Below, in pieces: positions 1-5,857 of a stretch of DNA of 8,252 nucleotides. The position numbers and the translations under genes are program-made. Each line of letters starts with the position of its first letter. Position 1 is the first letter of the stretch. Source of the stretch: Crocinitomicaceae bacterium (GTDB taxonomy: Bacteria; Bacteroidota; Bacteroidia; Flavobacteriales_D; Crocinitomicaceae); NCBI GenBank assembly GCA_013215515.1, contig JABSPC010000067.1, positions 1 to 8,252 of the forward strand, in the 5' to 3' direction. The notes under the pieces were generated by a model. The model saw nothing but the letters and a program-made list of their open reading frames with translations. It ran no database searches and was not told the DNA's origin.

Positions 1-1
1 A

Positions 2-130
2 ACCGATCAAAGAATTACCGAAATAGAAAACAAGTTAAACAATAGACCCAGAAAGAGATATAAATATGAAACCCCTATATTAGTAATGGAAAAATTATTG
101 TTTAACTCAGAAGTTGCATTTGTGACTTGA
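2..130 (+). CDS. IS30-family transposase, C-terminal fragment (cut by window edge)
   Basis: An open frame enters from the left edge and ends at TGA 128-130, giving 42 residues. It contains ITEIENKLNNRPRKRYKYET followed by P and ends in SEVAFVT. The LNNRPRKR..Y.TP block is the hallmark C-terminus of IS30-family DDE transposases, which cut and join the ends of their element. The catalytic DDE core lies outside the window, so whether the full gene is intact cannot be judged. The last codons and the stop lie inside the putative right terminal inverted repeat (118-137), as is common in compact insertion sequences. The family call rests on recognising the motif by eye. The element would end around position 137-140, so the next gene lies immediately beside it. 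Confidence 0.82.
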   Translation, partial: TDQRITEIENKLNNRPRKRYKYETPILVMEKLLFNSEVAFVT

Positions 131-137
131 ATTCAGC
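118..137 (+). repeat. Putative IS30 right terminal inverted repeat
   Basis: ATTTGTGACTTGAATTCAGC overlaps the last transposase codons and extends 7 bases past the stop. Its exact reverse complement lies at 1851-1870. A 20-bp perfect inverted match in an 8-kb window is very unlikely by chance. Its place at the 3' end of an IS30 transposase gene makes a terminal inverted repeat the simplest reading. The exact element boundary and the short target duplication cannot be fixed without the left end of this copy. Confidence 0.65.
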
Positions 138-160
138 CTTTGATTCAAGATAGAATTTTG

Positions 161-185
161 AATTAAGAATTAATAATTAATAATT
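161..185 (+). repeat. AT-only heptamer tandem repeat abutting a start codon
   Basis: About 3.5 copies of a 7-base unit (AATTAAG, AATTAAT, AATTAAT, AATT) run directly into the ATG at 186. It fills the space where a promoter or leader of the 471-aa gene would lie. No TAnnTTTG -7 box is visible here. The tract could be a low-complexity scar at the IS junction or an AT-rich leader. Confidence 0.75.
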
Positions 186-1601
186 ATGAATTCTTTATCT
201 TCCGTGCATCTTAATTTTATGATAAAAGCCTTACTAGTATTTTTTCCGATTATTTGTTCATCGATCAGCTTTGGACAAGACTCTGTAGTTGTTATTGTTG
301 AAATAAGAAGTGCTACAGAGGATGAAACTGTTCAAAGAGTAGCAGCTACGATAGTGATTGGAAGTAAATCATTCTACAAGACTTCAAACTCAAAAGGCGT
401 GTTTTCATTTAAAGCATACCCTGGTAATGGAGTCAAATATAAATTGAATCATACTCAATTTGAATCTTCAGAAGTATTCAAGCGAATTTCTCATAAGTTT
501 AGAAAAGATACTTTGAACTATATGTTTAAAATGAAGTATATCAAAACGCAGCAATTGGGAGATATAATTATTCCTGCTCCGGGAGTTCCGAAAATTGTTT
601 ACATAAACCCCAAGTTGCACATTCAAGATTTTGAAATTCAAAACAACGGAGACATTCTGATGTTGGCATATTCCAAACAGTTGAGAAAGGGTAGTGAGCT
701 TGTGTTGTTTGATGGGCTTAAGATCAAGAGTAAGTTTCAAGTTCCGGACCTAGCCGAAGAAATCATAAGAGATTATAGAGGAAACTCACATGTGGTCTGT
801 AAAGATGCCATTTACGGAATTCATGCCACGGATGAGACGATTGGAATATCTACTTTAGATAAGCAATACTATTTAACCTACTTGGCACCAATCGTTGATA
901 CGAATAAAACGAGAATGTATTTCTCTAATTTCAATCCTGATTACCCTGCATTTGAGTATTTCGTATTTGACCAACGTGATTCAGTTTACAAGAAAATCAT
1001 GGAAATTGAAGATGAATTTATGATGGAACTGTACCGTTCAGAGTATAAATGGGTAGATATAAGAGCAAAGCTTTGGGCTAAGAACAAGGAATTGGAAACT
1101 GGGGTTGATGCCGAAATTTGGGTTGGAGCAAATTATTTTACGCAATCTCTTTACTATAAAGAATTATATGCTCCAATGTTTCATCGTAATGATAGCTTAT
1201 TCGTATTCGACTACTACAAGGACAAACTGTTTACATTCGACGCAGATGGTGACGCTGTGGATAGTGTCGGTATTTACCATCATTACAACCCAAAGTCAAC
1301 GGGGTGGGAAAAAAACTTAATGCAGGATCGTGTTACAGGAGAAATTTATGCCTTGTTTGATCGAGCTGGTTATTCGTACTTGGGGTGGGTTGATACCAAA
1401 ACAGGTGAGATTAAAGAACAAGTTAAGTTGGCGCATCGCTATGTAGAAAAAATTATAGTACATGAGAATTTCATCTACTATGTTTATCGAGAATTTGAAT
1501 CTACAGATAAAAAGCATCTTTGGCGAGAACGTTTGCCCTACCATTTCGGAAGTGGAAAGGTTCCAGATGGTGATGAAGTAGATCAGGTTAAGGTTGACTA
1601 G
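186..1601 (+). CDS. Secreted protein with carboxypeptidase-regulatory-like N-domain and propeller-like body
   Basis: The 471-aa product is not assignable to a named protein. A hydrophobic signal sequence is visible at residues 12-31 (MIKALLVFFPIICSSISFGQ), with cleavage expected near G30/Q31. Met12 (codon at 219) has the lysine-containing n-region normal for a signal peptide, so translation may begin there; 186 is the longest frame and sits on an AT repeat. Residues about 33-118 resemble the carboxypeptidase regulatory-like fold (beta strands, then TSNSKGVFSFKAYPG, a typical 'x-x-x-G-x-F-x-F' turn), ending in TQQLGDIII. Residues about 140-435 contain repeated short beta segments with aromatic and DG turns (for example NNGDILMLAY, NDSLFVFDYYKDKLFTFDADGD, given here in parts), suggesting a beta-propeller like 6-bladed or NHL-type sensors. 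There is no T9SS tail and no transmembrane helix. It is probably periplasmic or exported. It stands alone between an IS end and a terminator. Confidence 0.85.
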   Translation: MNSLSSVHLNFMIKALLVFFPIICSSISFGQDSVVVIVEIRSATEDETVQRVAATIVIGSKSFYKTSNSKGVFSFKAYPGNGVKYKLNHTQFESSEVFKRISHKFRKDTLNYMFKMKYIKTQQLGDIIIPAPGVPKIVYINPKLHIQDFEIQNNGDILMLAYSKQLRKGSELVLFDGLKIKSKFQVPDLAEEIIRDYRGNSHVVCKDAIYGIHATDETIGISTLDKQYYLTYLAPIVDTNKTRMYFSNFNPDYPAFEYFVFDQRDSVYKKIMEIEDEFMMELYRSEYKWVDIRAKLWAKNKELETGVDAEIWVGANYFTQSLYYKELYAPMFHRNDSLFVFDYYKDKLFTFDADGDAVDSVGIYHHYNPKSTGWEKNLMQDRVTGEIYALFDRAGYSYLGWVDTKTGEIKEQVKLAHRYVEKIIVHENFIYYVYREFESTDKKHLWRERLPYHFGSGKVPDGDEVDQVKVD

Positions 1602-1660
1602 CGTTGTAGTTAATGCTCACTAATTCAATATTTGATGAACCGTTAACGAAAAATTAAACC

Positions 1661-1748
1661 TTCTTGGCACGGACTTAGTATTACACTATCCGACAAGAAA
1701 CTAGAAAATGTTATAAGAAAAGCTTGGGTGGGAGTCCAAGCTTTTTTT
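1661..1748 (+). ncRNA. Possible small RNA: -24-like promoter element plus intrinsic terminator
   Basis: TTGGCACGG at 1664-1672 matches the -24 half of a sigma-54 promoter. At the correct GG-N10 spacing the -12 position reads GT (1678-1679) rather than GC, so the site is incomplete. If used, transcription would begin near 1691 and stop at the strong terminator at 1718-1748, producing an RNA of roughly 58 nt with no coding frame. An alternative reading of the same bases is an RNA hairpin at 1661-1699, in which TTCTTG and CGGA pair with TCCG and CAAGAA around a 3/1 internal loop. In that case this is simply the structured 3' UTR of the upstream gene. No known RNA family was recognised. Confidence 0.3.
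1718..1748 (+). terminator. Strong intrinsic terminator
   Basis: AAAAGCTTGG (1718-1727) pairs perfectly with CCAAGCTTTT (1736-1745) around an 8-base loop, and a run of seven T (1742-1748) closes the structure. It lies 117 bases after the stop of the 471-aa gene and 132 bases before the next start. It either ends that mRNA after a long 3' UTR or ends a separate short transcript. Confidence 0.85.
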
Positions 1749-1850
1749 ATGCGCTAAAGTTTCGTTGAATTTAAAGATATTTTACCTACGATAGAGGAAA
1801 ATCGTTTCCAACCTATTTAAAAAACAATCCGTTGTTGAGTGTATTACTAA

Positions 1851-1870
1851 GCTGAATTCAAGTCACAAAT
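1851..1870 (-). repeat. Solo IS30-end-like inverted repeat upstream of the T9SS cargo gene
   Basis: GCTGAATTCAAGTCACAAAT is the exact reverse complement of 118-137. Its inner side faces right, so the body of an element should lie at 1871 onward. Instead the start codon of the next gene follows after 9 bases. Beyond the 20 bp, the next bases (ACTACT against GCAACT) still match at 4 of 6 positions, as expected for imperfect left and right ends of one element family. It is probably a remnant end left by a deletion, or an end-like target. Confidence 0.55.
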
Positions 1871-1879
1871 ACTACTCAC

Positions 1880-3091
1880 ATGAAAACTTCAAATTTCTTA
1901 ACAGGACTTTTTATTGCCCGCAGTTTAACTTCTTTTTATCAAATCACATCGAATCCTGGAACTAACAACTAGACAAGCATATCAGCTTGGGTCGGAGGGA
2001 TTGTTCCTTCGGCATCAGATGATGTAATTAAAGGCATGAACAGTACGGTAATCGTTGATATTCCATTGGTTCACAATGCTAACATTGATATTAATGGAGG
2101 TGTGTTGGCAAGTATGAATCCGGCTAACGACCTTACTGTGAACGATGCAAATATTACTATTGTCGGATTTTCATCTCAAGTGAATTTCGCAAGTTCTGGT
2201 GACGGAGTTCCAGTTACAATCAATAACGGACACCTTGTAAATGGTGGTGTGTTTATGGCAGGGGATACTTACATTTCATTCTTATCAACAGGAACTATAA
2301 GTTCAAACGATGGAGATTTCTTCGTTTCAGGAGATTTGACTATCGATGATTCTGAAATATTTGAAAACAACCTTGGTATGGGTGTCAGTGGAACTATAAC
2401 GATAACTGTTGATGCTGAGTTTTATAATAACATGTCTGCGTCGTCAGCAATTGTTTCAAATGACGGAATATTTAAAAATTACGATTCGTTTAGTGCCAAT
2501 GACGTTGTGTTTAACAATGCTGGAGTTCAAAATCAAGGAGAAATTTACGTGTTAGATTCATTGCAGATCGGAACCAACTTGGATAACTTATTGGGAGGAT
2601 CAATTTATTGCGATAGTGGTGCTGTAAACATTGGGGCGGACTTTTATAACGAAGGATCGGTAAGTGGAGATGGTGGTTATTATTACATTGCTGGAGACAG
2701 TGAAAATGCACTTGGTGGTGTAATTGACGGGAACATAGACGTTTGTGATGCAACTTTATTGCCAAATACTCATTTGGATACTGATGACGGATGGCAAACA
2801 GTTGATTTCAATACAGTGACTTTCTGTTCATCTTCATTGGCATCAATTGATGATGATGATATGATTGAGCCTCAATTTGAATTGTATCCAAATCCAGCGA
2901 AAGATTATTTCTTAATCAATGGATTGGATAACGGTATCGTATCCGTTTTGGCTTCTGATGGCCGCGTAATGGCTGTAAGTACAATTTCAAAGTTGAACAA
3001 TAAAATTGATATTAAAGGCTTTCCAAGCGGAGTCTATTTTATTATAGTAGATACAAATCAAAAGACATTTACAGAGAAATTAAAGCTATAA
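1880..3091 (+). pseudogene. Secreted T9SS cargo protein, interrupted by an in-frame TAG at codon 31
   Basis: The natural start appears to be ATG 1880: MKTSNFLTGLFIARSLTSFY, then QITSNPGTNN, then TAG at 1970-1972. The same frame stays open from TSISAWVGGIVPSASDD to TAA at 3091. Bacteroidota T9SS cargo proteins often begin with a W-x-S-x-x-x-W-x-G-G-x-x-P segment after the signal peptide, so the TAG very probably replaces TGG (Trp). The signal peptide also looks damaged, with an Arg inside its hydrophobic core and FYQ where FSQ/FAQ is usual. The body (codons about 53-320) is rich in short beta strands, Asn and Gly, like beta-helix surface or adhesive proteins. Codons about 333-403 form a type A Por secretion sorting tail (ELYPNPAKDYF near the start, IKGFPSGVYFIIV, final EKLKL). 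Restart at ATG 2036 would give 351 residues without a signal peptide, so that product should not be exported. Readthrough or a sequence error are alternatives. Confidence 0.78.
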
Positions 3092-3114
3092 CTAGAAACC
3101 TAAAGCTGTCTGAG

Positions 3115-3150
3115 CCCCATTTCATTTGCGTGGAATGGGGTTTTGTTTTT
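3115..3150 (+). terminator. Intrinsic terminator after the T9SS cargo gene
   Basis: CCCCATTTC (3115-3123) pairs with GGAATGGGG (3132-3140), including one G-U pair, around an 8-base loop. It is followed by TTTTGTTTTT. It lies 23 bases after the stop at 3091. On the opposite strand the hairpin has no U-tract, so it would only weakly stop the convergent minus-strand operon. Confidence 0.85.
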
Positions 3151-3159
3151 CCAGGAATT

Positions 3160-4227
3160 CTAATTCAAGTCTAGCTTTCGGATTTTAAATGACCTGAAGA
3201 ACTTCATTTTCCGATGCATTTTGATCTTAGCTTTACTGAGAGCGGTAATTGAAATTCCACAATAATCTATTTTAGGAGGATTGTGCTGATTCTTCTTCAA
3301 AAAGACAATGAAATCATTTGATATAAAATCAACGAGCTTGGTTTGGAGTTCAACTTCTTTGATTCGAGTGGAATTAATATTTAGAATGAATGATTCGAGA
3401 TCCCAATAGCCTTCTCCATAATATTCAATGGCAATAGGTGCTTCATTGAATAGTAAATTATTTCTTTTATCCACTTCCTTGATATAGTTGACAAAGTGGG
3501 TTTTTAATGAATCAAACTTACTGTTGTCAATACAGGTGTAGTACTGAAACATGTCAATCGTTTCATTTTCTGCAATTAACTTAGCGATTTTCGCTCCATC
3601 TAGGTTTTCCGATGCTCCGATAGTCTTAAACAAATGTCTATAATATCGGTTTGGTGCTCCTAATTGAAGTTGAGATGCCAATGTGTAATTCGTTACATCT
3701 GAGATTTCATATAAGGGTGCTAATGATGCTTTATTACATACCTGATAAAAGACCAAGTCAATTTTCTTTCCTCTTGATTTATTGAATCGCTTTAATGATT
3801 TTCTAATATCCGTGACCTTCATAAAACCATTCGGCTGTTCATCGAGCCCCGTTTCATTTAGTCCTCCACCGTGATCTAAAAATACAATGACACACTTTTC
3901 GAAGTGAAATTTAGTTTTAACCCAATCCAGATAAGAATCATACGTTTTTTTTGATGCTGAATTCTCTTCTGAAATATGACTGGATTCCTTTTTGGTAATG
4001 ATTGTTCTTGTCATTCCCAGTGTGTCTGCTAAATCAGCTTGAACAACAGCATTTACATTATCAGAGTCTATTCCATTGTTAATCATGCTCAAAACATCTT
4101 CCCCTAAATAAGAAAGGTTGTTGTCATATGGCATGTAATAAATGAAAAGCCATTCTGATGAATCCATGTCTTGCCCCTGAGAATAGGAGAAGTTCAATAG
4201 TAAAATGATAACAATAAGCTGTTTCAA
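3160..4227 (-). CDS. Clostripain-like (family C11) cysteine peptidase, secreted
   Basis: The 355-aa product has a clear signal peptide (MKQLIVIILLLNFSYSQGQ). The clostripain fold follows: WLFIYYMPYDNNL (27-39) is the typical first strand with its Y-x-x-A/P-D-N-x-L signature. FLDHGGG (116-122) holds the catalytic His119. DLVFYQVCNKAS (157-168) holds the catalytic Cys164. YWDLESFI (274-281) matches the conserved DL.DF helix, and YCGISIT (322-328) matches the C-terminal Y-x-G-x-S-I strand. C11 enzymes cut after basic residues. In most members an Asp lies two residues before the Cys (D-x-C) and helps bind the P1 Arg/Lys; here that position is Gln162, so specificity may differ. No T9SS tail is present, so the protein probably stays periplasmic or leaves by another route. 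It is the last gene of the minus-strand run, 8 bases after the 137-aa gene, and is likely co-transcribed with it. Confidence 0.85.
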   Translation of the reverse strand: MKQLIVIILLLNFSYSQGQDMDSSEWLFIYYMPYDNNLSYLGEDVLSMINNGIDSDNVNAVVQADLADTLGMTRTIITKKESSHISEENSASKKTYDSYLDWVKTKFHFEKCVIVFLDHGGGLNETGLDEQPNGFMKVTDIRKSLKRFNKSRGKKIDLVFYQVCNKASLAPLYEISDVTNYTLASQLQLGAPNRYYRHLFKTIGASENLDGAKIAKLIAENETIDMFQYYTCIDNSKFDSLKTHFVNYIKEVDKRNNLLFNEAPIAIEYYGEGYWDLESFILNINSTRIKEVELQTKLVDFISNDFIVFLKKNQHNPPKIDYCGISITALSKAKIKMHRKMKFFRSFKIRKLDLN

Positions 4228-4235
4228 TTTCTGCG

Positions 4236-4649
4236 TTATTTATCGTAATCCCTCCATTTAATCTCCCTTCGGCTCTTTACCATTTTAGATTTTTTAATCT
4301 GAGAATAGCCTTGAATCGCGGTAACGAAACCATAGGTCATTAACCCGTATGTAAAAATAGAGATTCCATTCGGCAAGAAACTGAATAGAATTGAGGCTAT
4401 AACTATGATGGAGATGCACAGAGAACCTAACCCCCCTATAAATACTTTTCTTTTTGCTTTTTTTAGGACAATTTGATTGAGTTGTTCTCTGTCCCATTCG
4501 TCGAGCATTTTGAGGAAAATGGTGTCAATTTCATCTTCTGGAACCCTTGTCCGCTTTATTCTTTGTCTTACTTGCTTGTCAGGAATAGCTTCACCATTGA
4601 CTTTCGCTGCAAGGTATTCTTCAACTATGTCAACAACGCGTTCATTCAT
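4236..4649 (-). CDS. Small two-helix membrane protein of unknown function
   Basis: This 137-aa protein is not recognised. Residues 1-60 are charged and probably helical (VDIVEEYLAAKVNGEAIPDK, then VPEDEIDTIFLKMLDEWDRE). This could be a cytoplasmic domain. Two hydrophobic segments follow, about 70-92 (FIGGLGSLCISIIVIASILF) and 95-116, separated by a short LPNG turn. A basic tail (KKSKMVKSRREIKWRDYDK) suggests both ends are cytoplasmic. Its ATG overlaps the stop of the upstream flavoprotein gene in an ATGA (4646-4649), which implies translational coupling, and the C11 peptidase starts 8 bases after its stop. The context does not reveal a role. It could be a membrane partner of the peptidase, but nothing in the sequence shows this. 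Confidence 0.8.
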   Translation of the reverse strand: MNERVVDIVEEYLAAKVNGEAIPDKQVRQRIKRTRVPEDEIDTIFLKMLDEWDREQLNQIVLKKAKRKVFIGGLGSLCISIIVIASILFSFLPNGISIFTYGLMTYGFVTAIQGYSQIKKSKMVKSRREIKWRDYDK

Positions 4650-5830
4650 TTTGAATTCAAATGCTTCGCCAATTTAACGCCCATACTGAAACATGCTTGA
4701 AGTAAATACCCTCCAGTTGGAGCATTCCAATCGCTCATTTCTCCTATACAAAAAGAGTTCGGTAGTTTATTTAATTCGTAATTCTCGCTCAATTCTGGTA
4801 AAGCAATTCCACCTGTACTCGATATAGCTTCGTCCAATGATGCGGCAGATGTTAGCGTTACCGGTAAAGCCTTAACCTTCTTCGCTACAGAGTTTATGTC
4901 CATGAATTCGTCGCGTGTCGTATTTAGCTTTAGTAAGTCCAATTTGGATGGACCTAACTTCACATACTTTCGAAGAATATCTGTCGTTTTAGGAACGCGT
5001 GCTTTGTACATTTTGTTGAGTAACACTTCCATATCCAGCGTAGGCTTTAAATCAATAAGAACCGTTGCATCTCCTTTCTTAGAGAGTATTTCTTGAATCT
5101 GAGGACTTAGTGCGTAAATAGCATTTCCCTCTAGCCCAAATTCAGTTATTACAACTTCTCCTTTTTGAGTATTACCGAAACAGGACATAGAAATATTCTT
5201 CAATGGTTTACCCGCGTTTCGGGCAATGAATCCTTTTGGCCAATCTACGCCGTAAGCACAATTGGATGGGAGAAACGGAAGAGTTTCAATTTTTTTCTTA
5301 TCGAACTGCTCGCTCCAATCCCCATCTGAACCTGTCACTTTCCAACTTCCTCCACCTAAGGCGAATATCGTGTAGTCAGATTTGACGTTAACAGAATCAT
5401 TAAAAATCAATTCGTCTTTTTTCCAACCGGTCCAATTATGTTCGGATTTAATGGTAACATTATTTTCTTCCAGCTTCTTCAGAATAGCATTTAATACTTC
5501 AATCGGCTTTATTCCTTCTTCAGGGTACACCTTGTTACTACTTCCTATAATAGTTGGAATGTCAATTTCTCTGAGCCAAACCCCTAGGTCTTCATTTGAA
5601 AAATCAGTCAATGCGTCTTTGAGAAAATCAACGGGCGTGTAACGTTCAATCATTTCCTCGATTGATTCCGAATGTGTTAGGTTAAACCCTCCGTCTCCAG
5701 CGACAAGAAATTTTCGACCAACAGATTTGTTCTTTTCATAGATTGTAATATCAAATTTACTAGAATCTAAAAACGCTGCTGTCATTAATGCTGCTGGGCC
5801 ACCGCCAACAATTGAGATTGATTTTTTCAT
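4646..5830 (-). CDS. FAD-dependent flavoprotein, PP_4765 / HI0933-like family
   Basis: This 394-aa product is a cytoplasmic flavoprotein of unknown substrate. The N-terminal dinucleotide-binding motif is VGGGPAA (8-14), with the ribose-binding acid at Glu32 (YEK). GRKFLVAGDGGFNLTH (38-53) corresponds to the GRK-x-x-x-x-G-x-G-x-x-N-L-T-H signature; the GG-N-L-T-H form is typical of the PP_4765 branch rather than the GGGRCN-T-N of HI0933/BaiN. Further family blocks are ALGGGSW (157-163), ITEFGLEG (228-235), STGG (338-341), GEMSDW (363-368) and PTGGYLLQACFSMG (371-384). The last blocks close the FAD site. Length is normal for the family. A TATCTTTG box lies 5 bases before the ATG, so the mRNA may be nearly leaderless. 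The downstream membrane protein gene overlaps by 4 bases. HI0933 relatives include enzymes that reduce conjugated double bonds, but the reaction here is unknown. Confidence 0.9.
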   Translation of the reverse strand: MKKSISIVGGGPAALMTAAFLDSSKFDITIYEKNKSVGRKFLVAGDGGFNLTHSESIEEMIERYTPVDFLKDALTDFSNEDLGVWLREIDIPTIIGSSNKVYPEEGIKPIEVLNAILKKLEENNVTIKSEHNWTGWKKDELIFNDSVNVKSDYTIFALGGGSWKVTGSDGDWSEQFDKKKIETLPFLPSNCAYGVDWPKGFIARNAGKPLKNISMSCFGNTQKGEVVITEFGLEGNAIYALSPQIQEILSKKGDATVLIDLKPTLDMEVLLNKMYKARVPKTTDILRKYVKLGPSKLDLLKLNTTRDEFMDINSVAKKVKALPVTLTSAASLDEAISSTGGIALPELSENYELNKLPNSFCIGEMSDWNAPTGGYLLQACFSMGVKLAKHLNSK

Positions 5831-5835
5831 TGCCG

Positions 5836-5843
5836 CAAAGATA
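5836..5843 (-). promoter_or_regulatory. Bacteroidota -7 box (TAnnTTTG) before the flavoprotein gene
   Basis: On the minus strand TATCTTTG is a perfect match to the Bacteroidota sigma-70 -7 consensus TAnnTTTG. It lies in the 27-base gap between the stop of the 220-aa gene and ATG 5830, with only five bases (CGGCA) between the box and the start codon. Transcription would begin at or just before the ATG. No convincing TTG -33 box is seen at the usual spacing. It could drive the last three genes of the run independently. Confidence 0.5.
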
Positions 5844-5857
5844 GAATACTTTTGGGC

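Noticed and set aside
1787..1805. ACGAT...ATCGT hairpin in the 1749-1850 intergenic stretch
   Set aside because: Five base pairs around an 8-base loop with no T-tract; expected by chance in AT-rich DNA.
2511..2765. Minus-strand open frame opposite the T9SS cargo gene
   Set aside because: His/Leu-rich, low-complexity translation typical of an antisense shadow; the sense frame has a clear domain.
2036..3091. ATG 2036 as the true start of the T9SS cargo gene
   Set aside because: It would remove the signal peptide needed for T9SS export and the W..S...W.GG..P segment, both present in the same frame upstream.
3162..3172. AATTCAAGTC, a 10-base match to the IS30-end repeat
   Set aside because: It lies within the last codons of the C11 peptidase gene (NLDLK region), is short, and does not extend in either direction; coincidence is adequate.
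4473..4700. Plus-strand open frames opposite the 137-aa gene
   Set aside because: No homology pattern; they are shadows of the coupled minus-strand genes, whose ATGA overlap confirms the coding frame.
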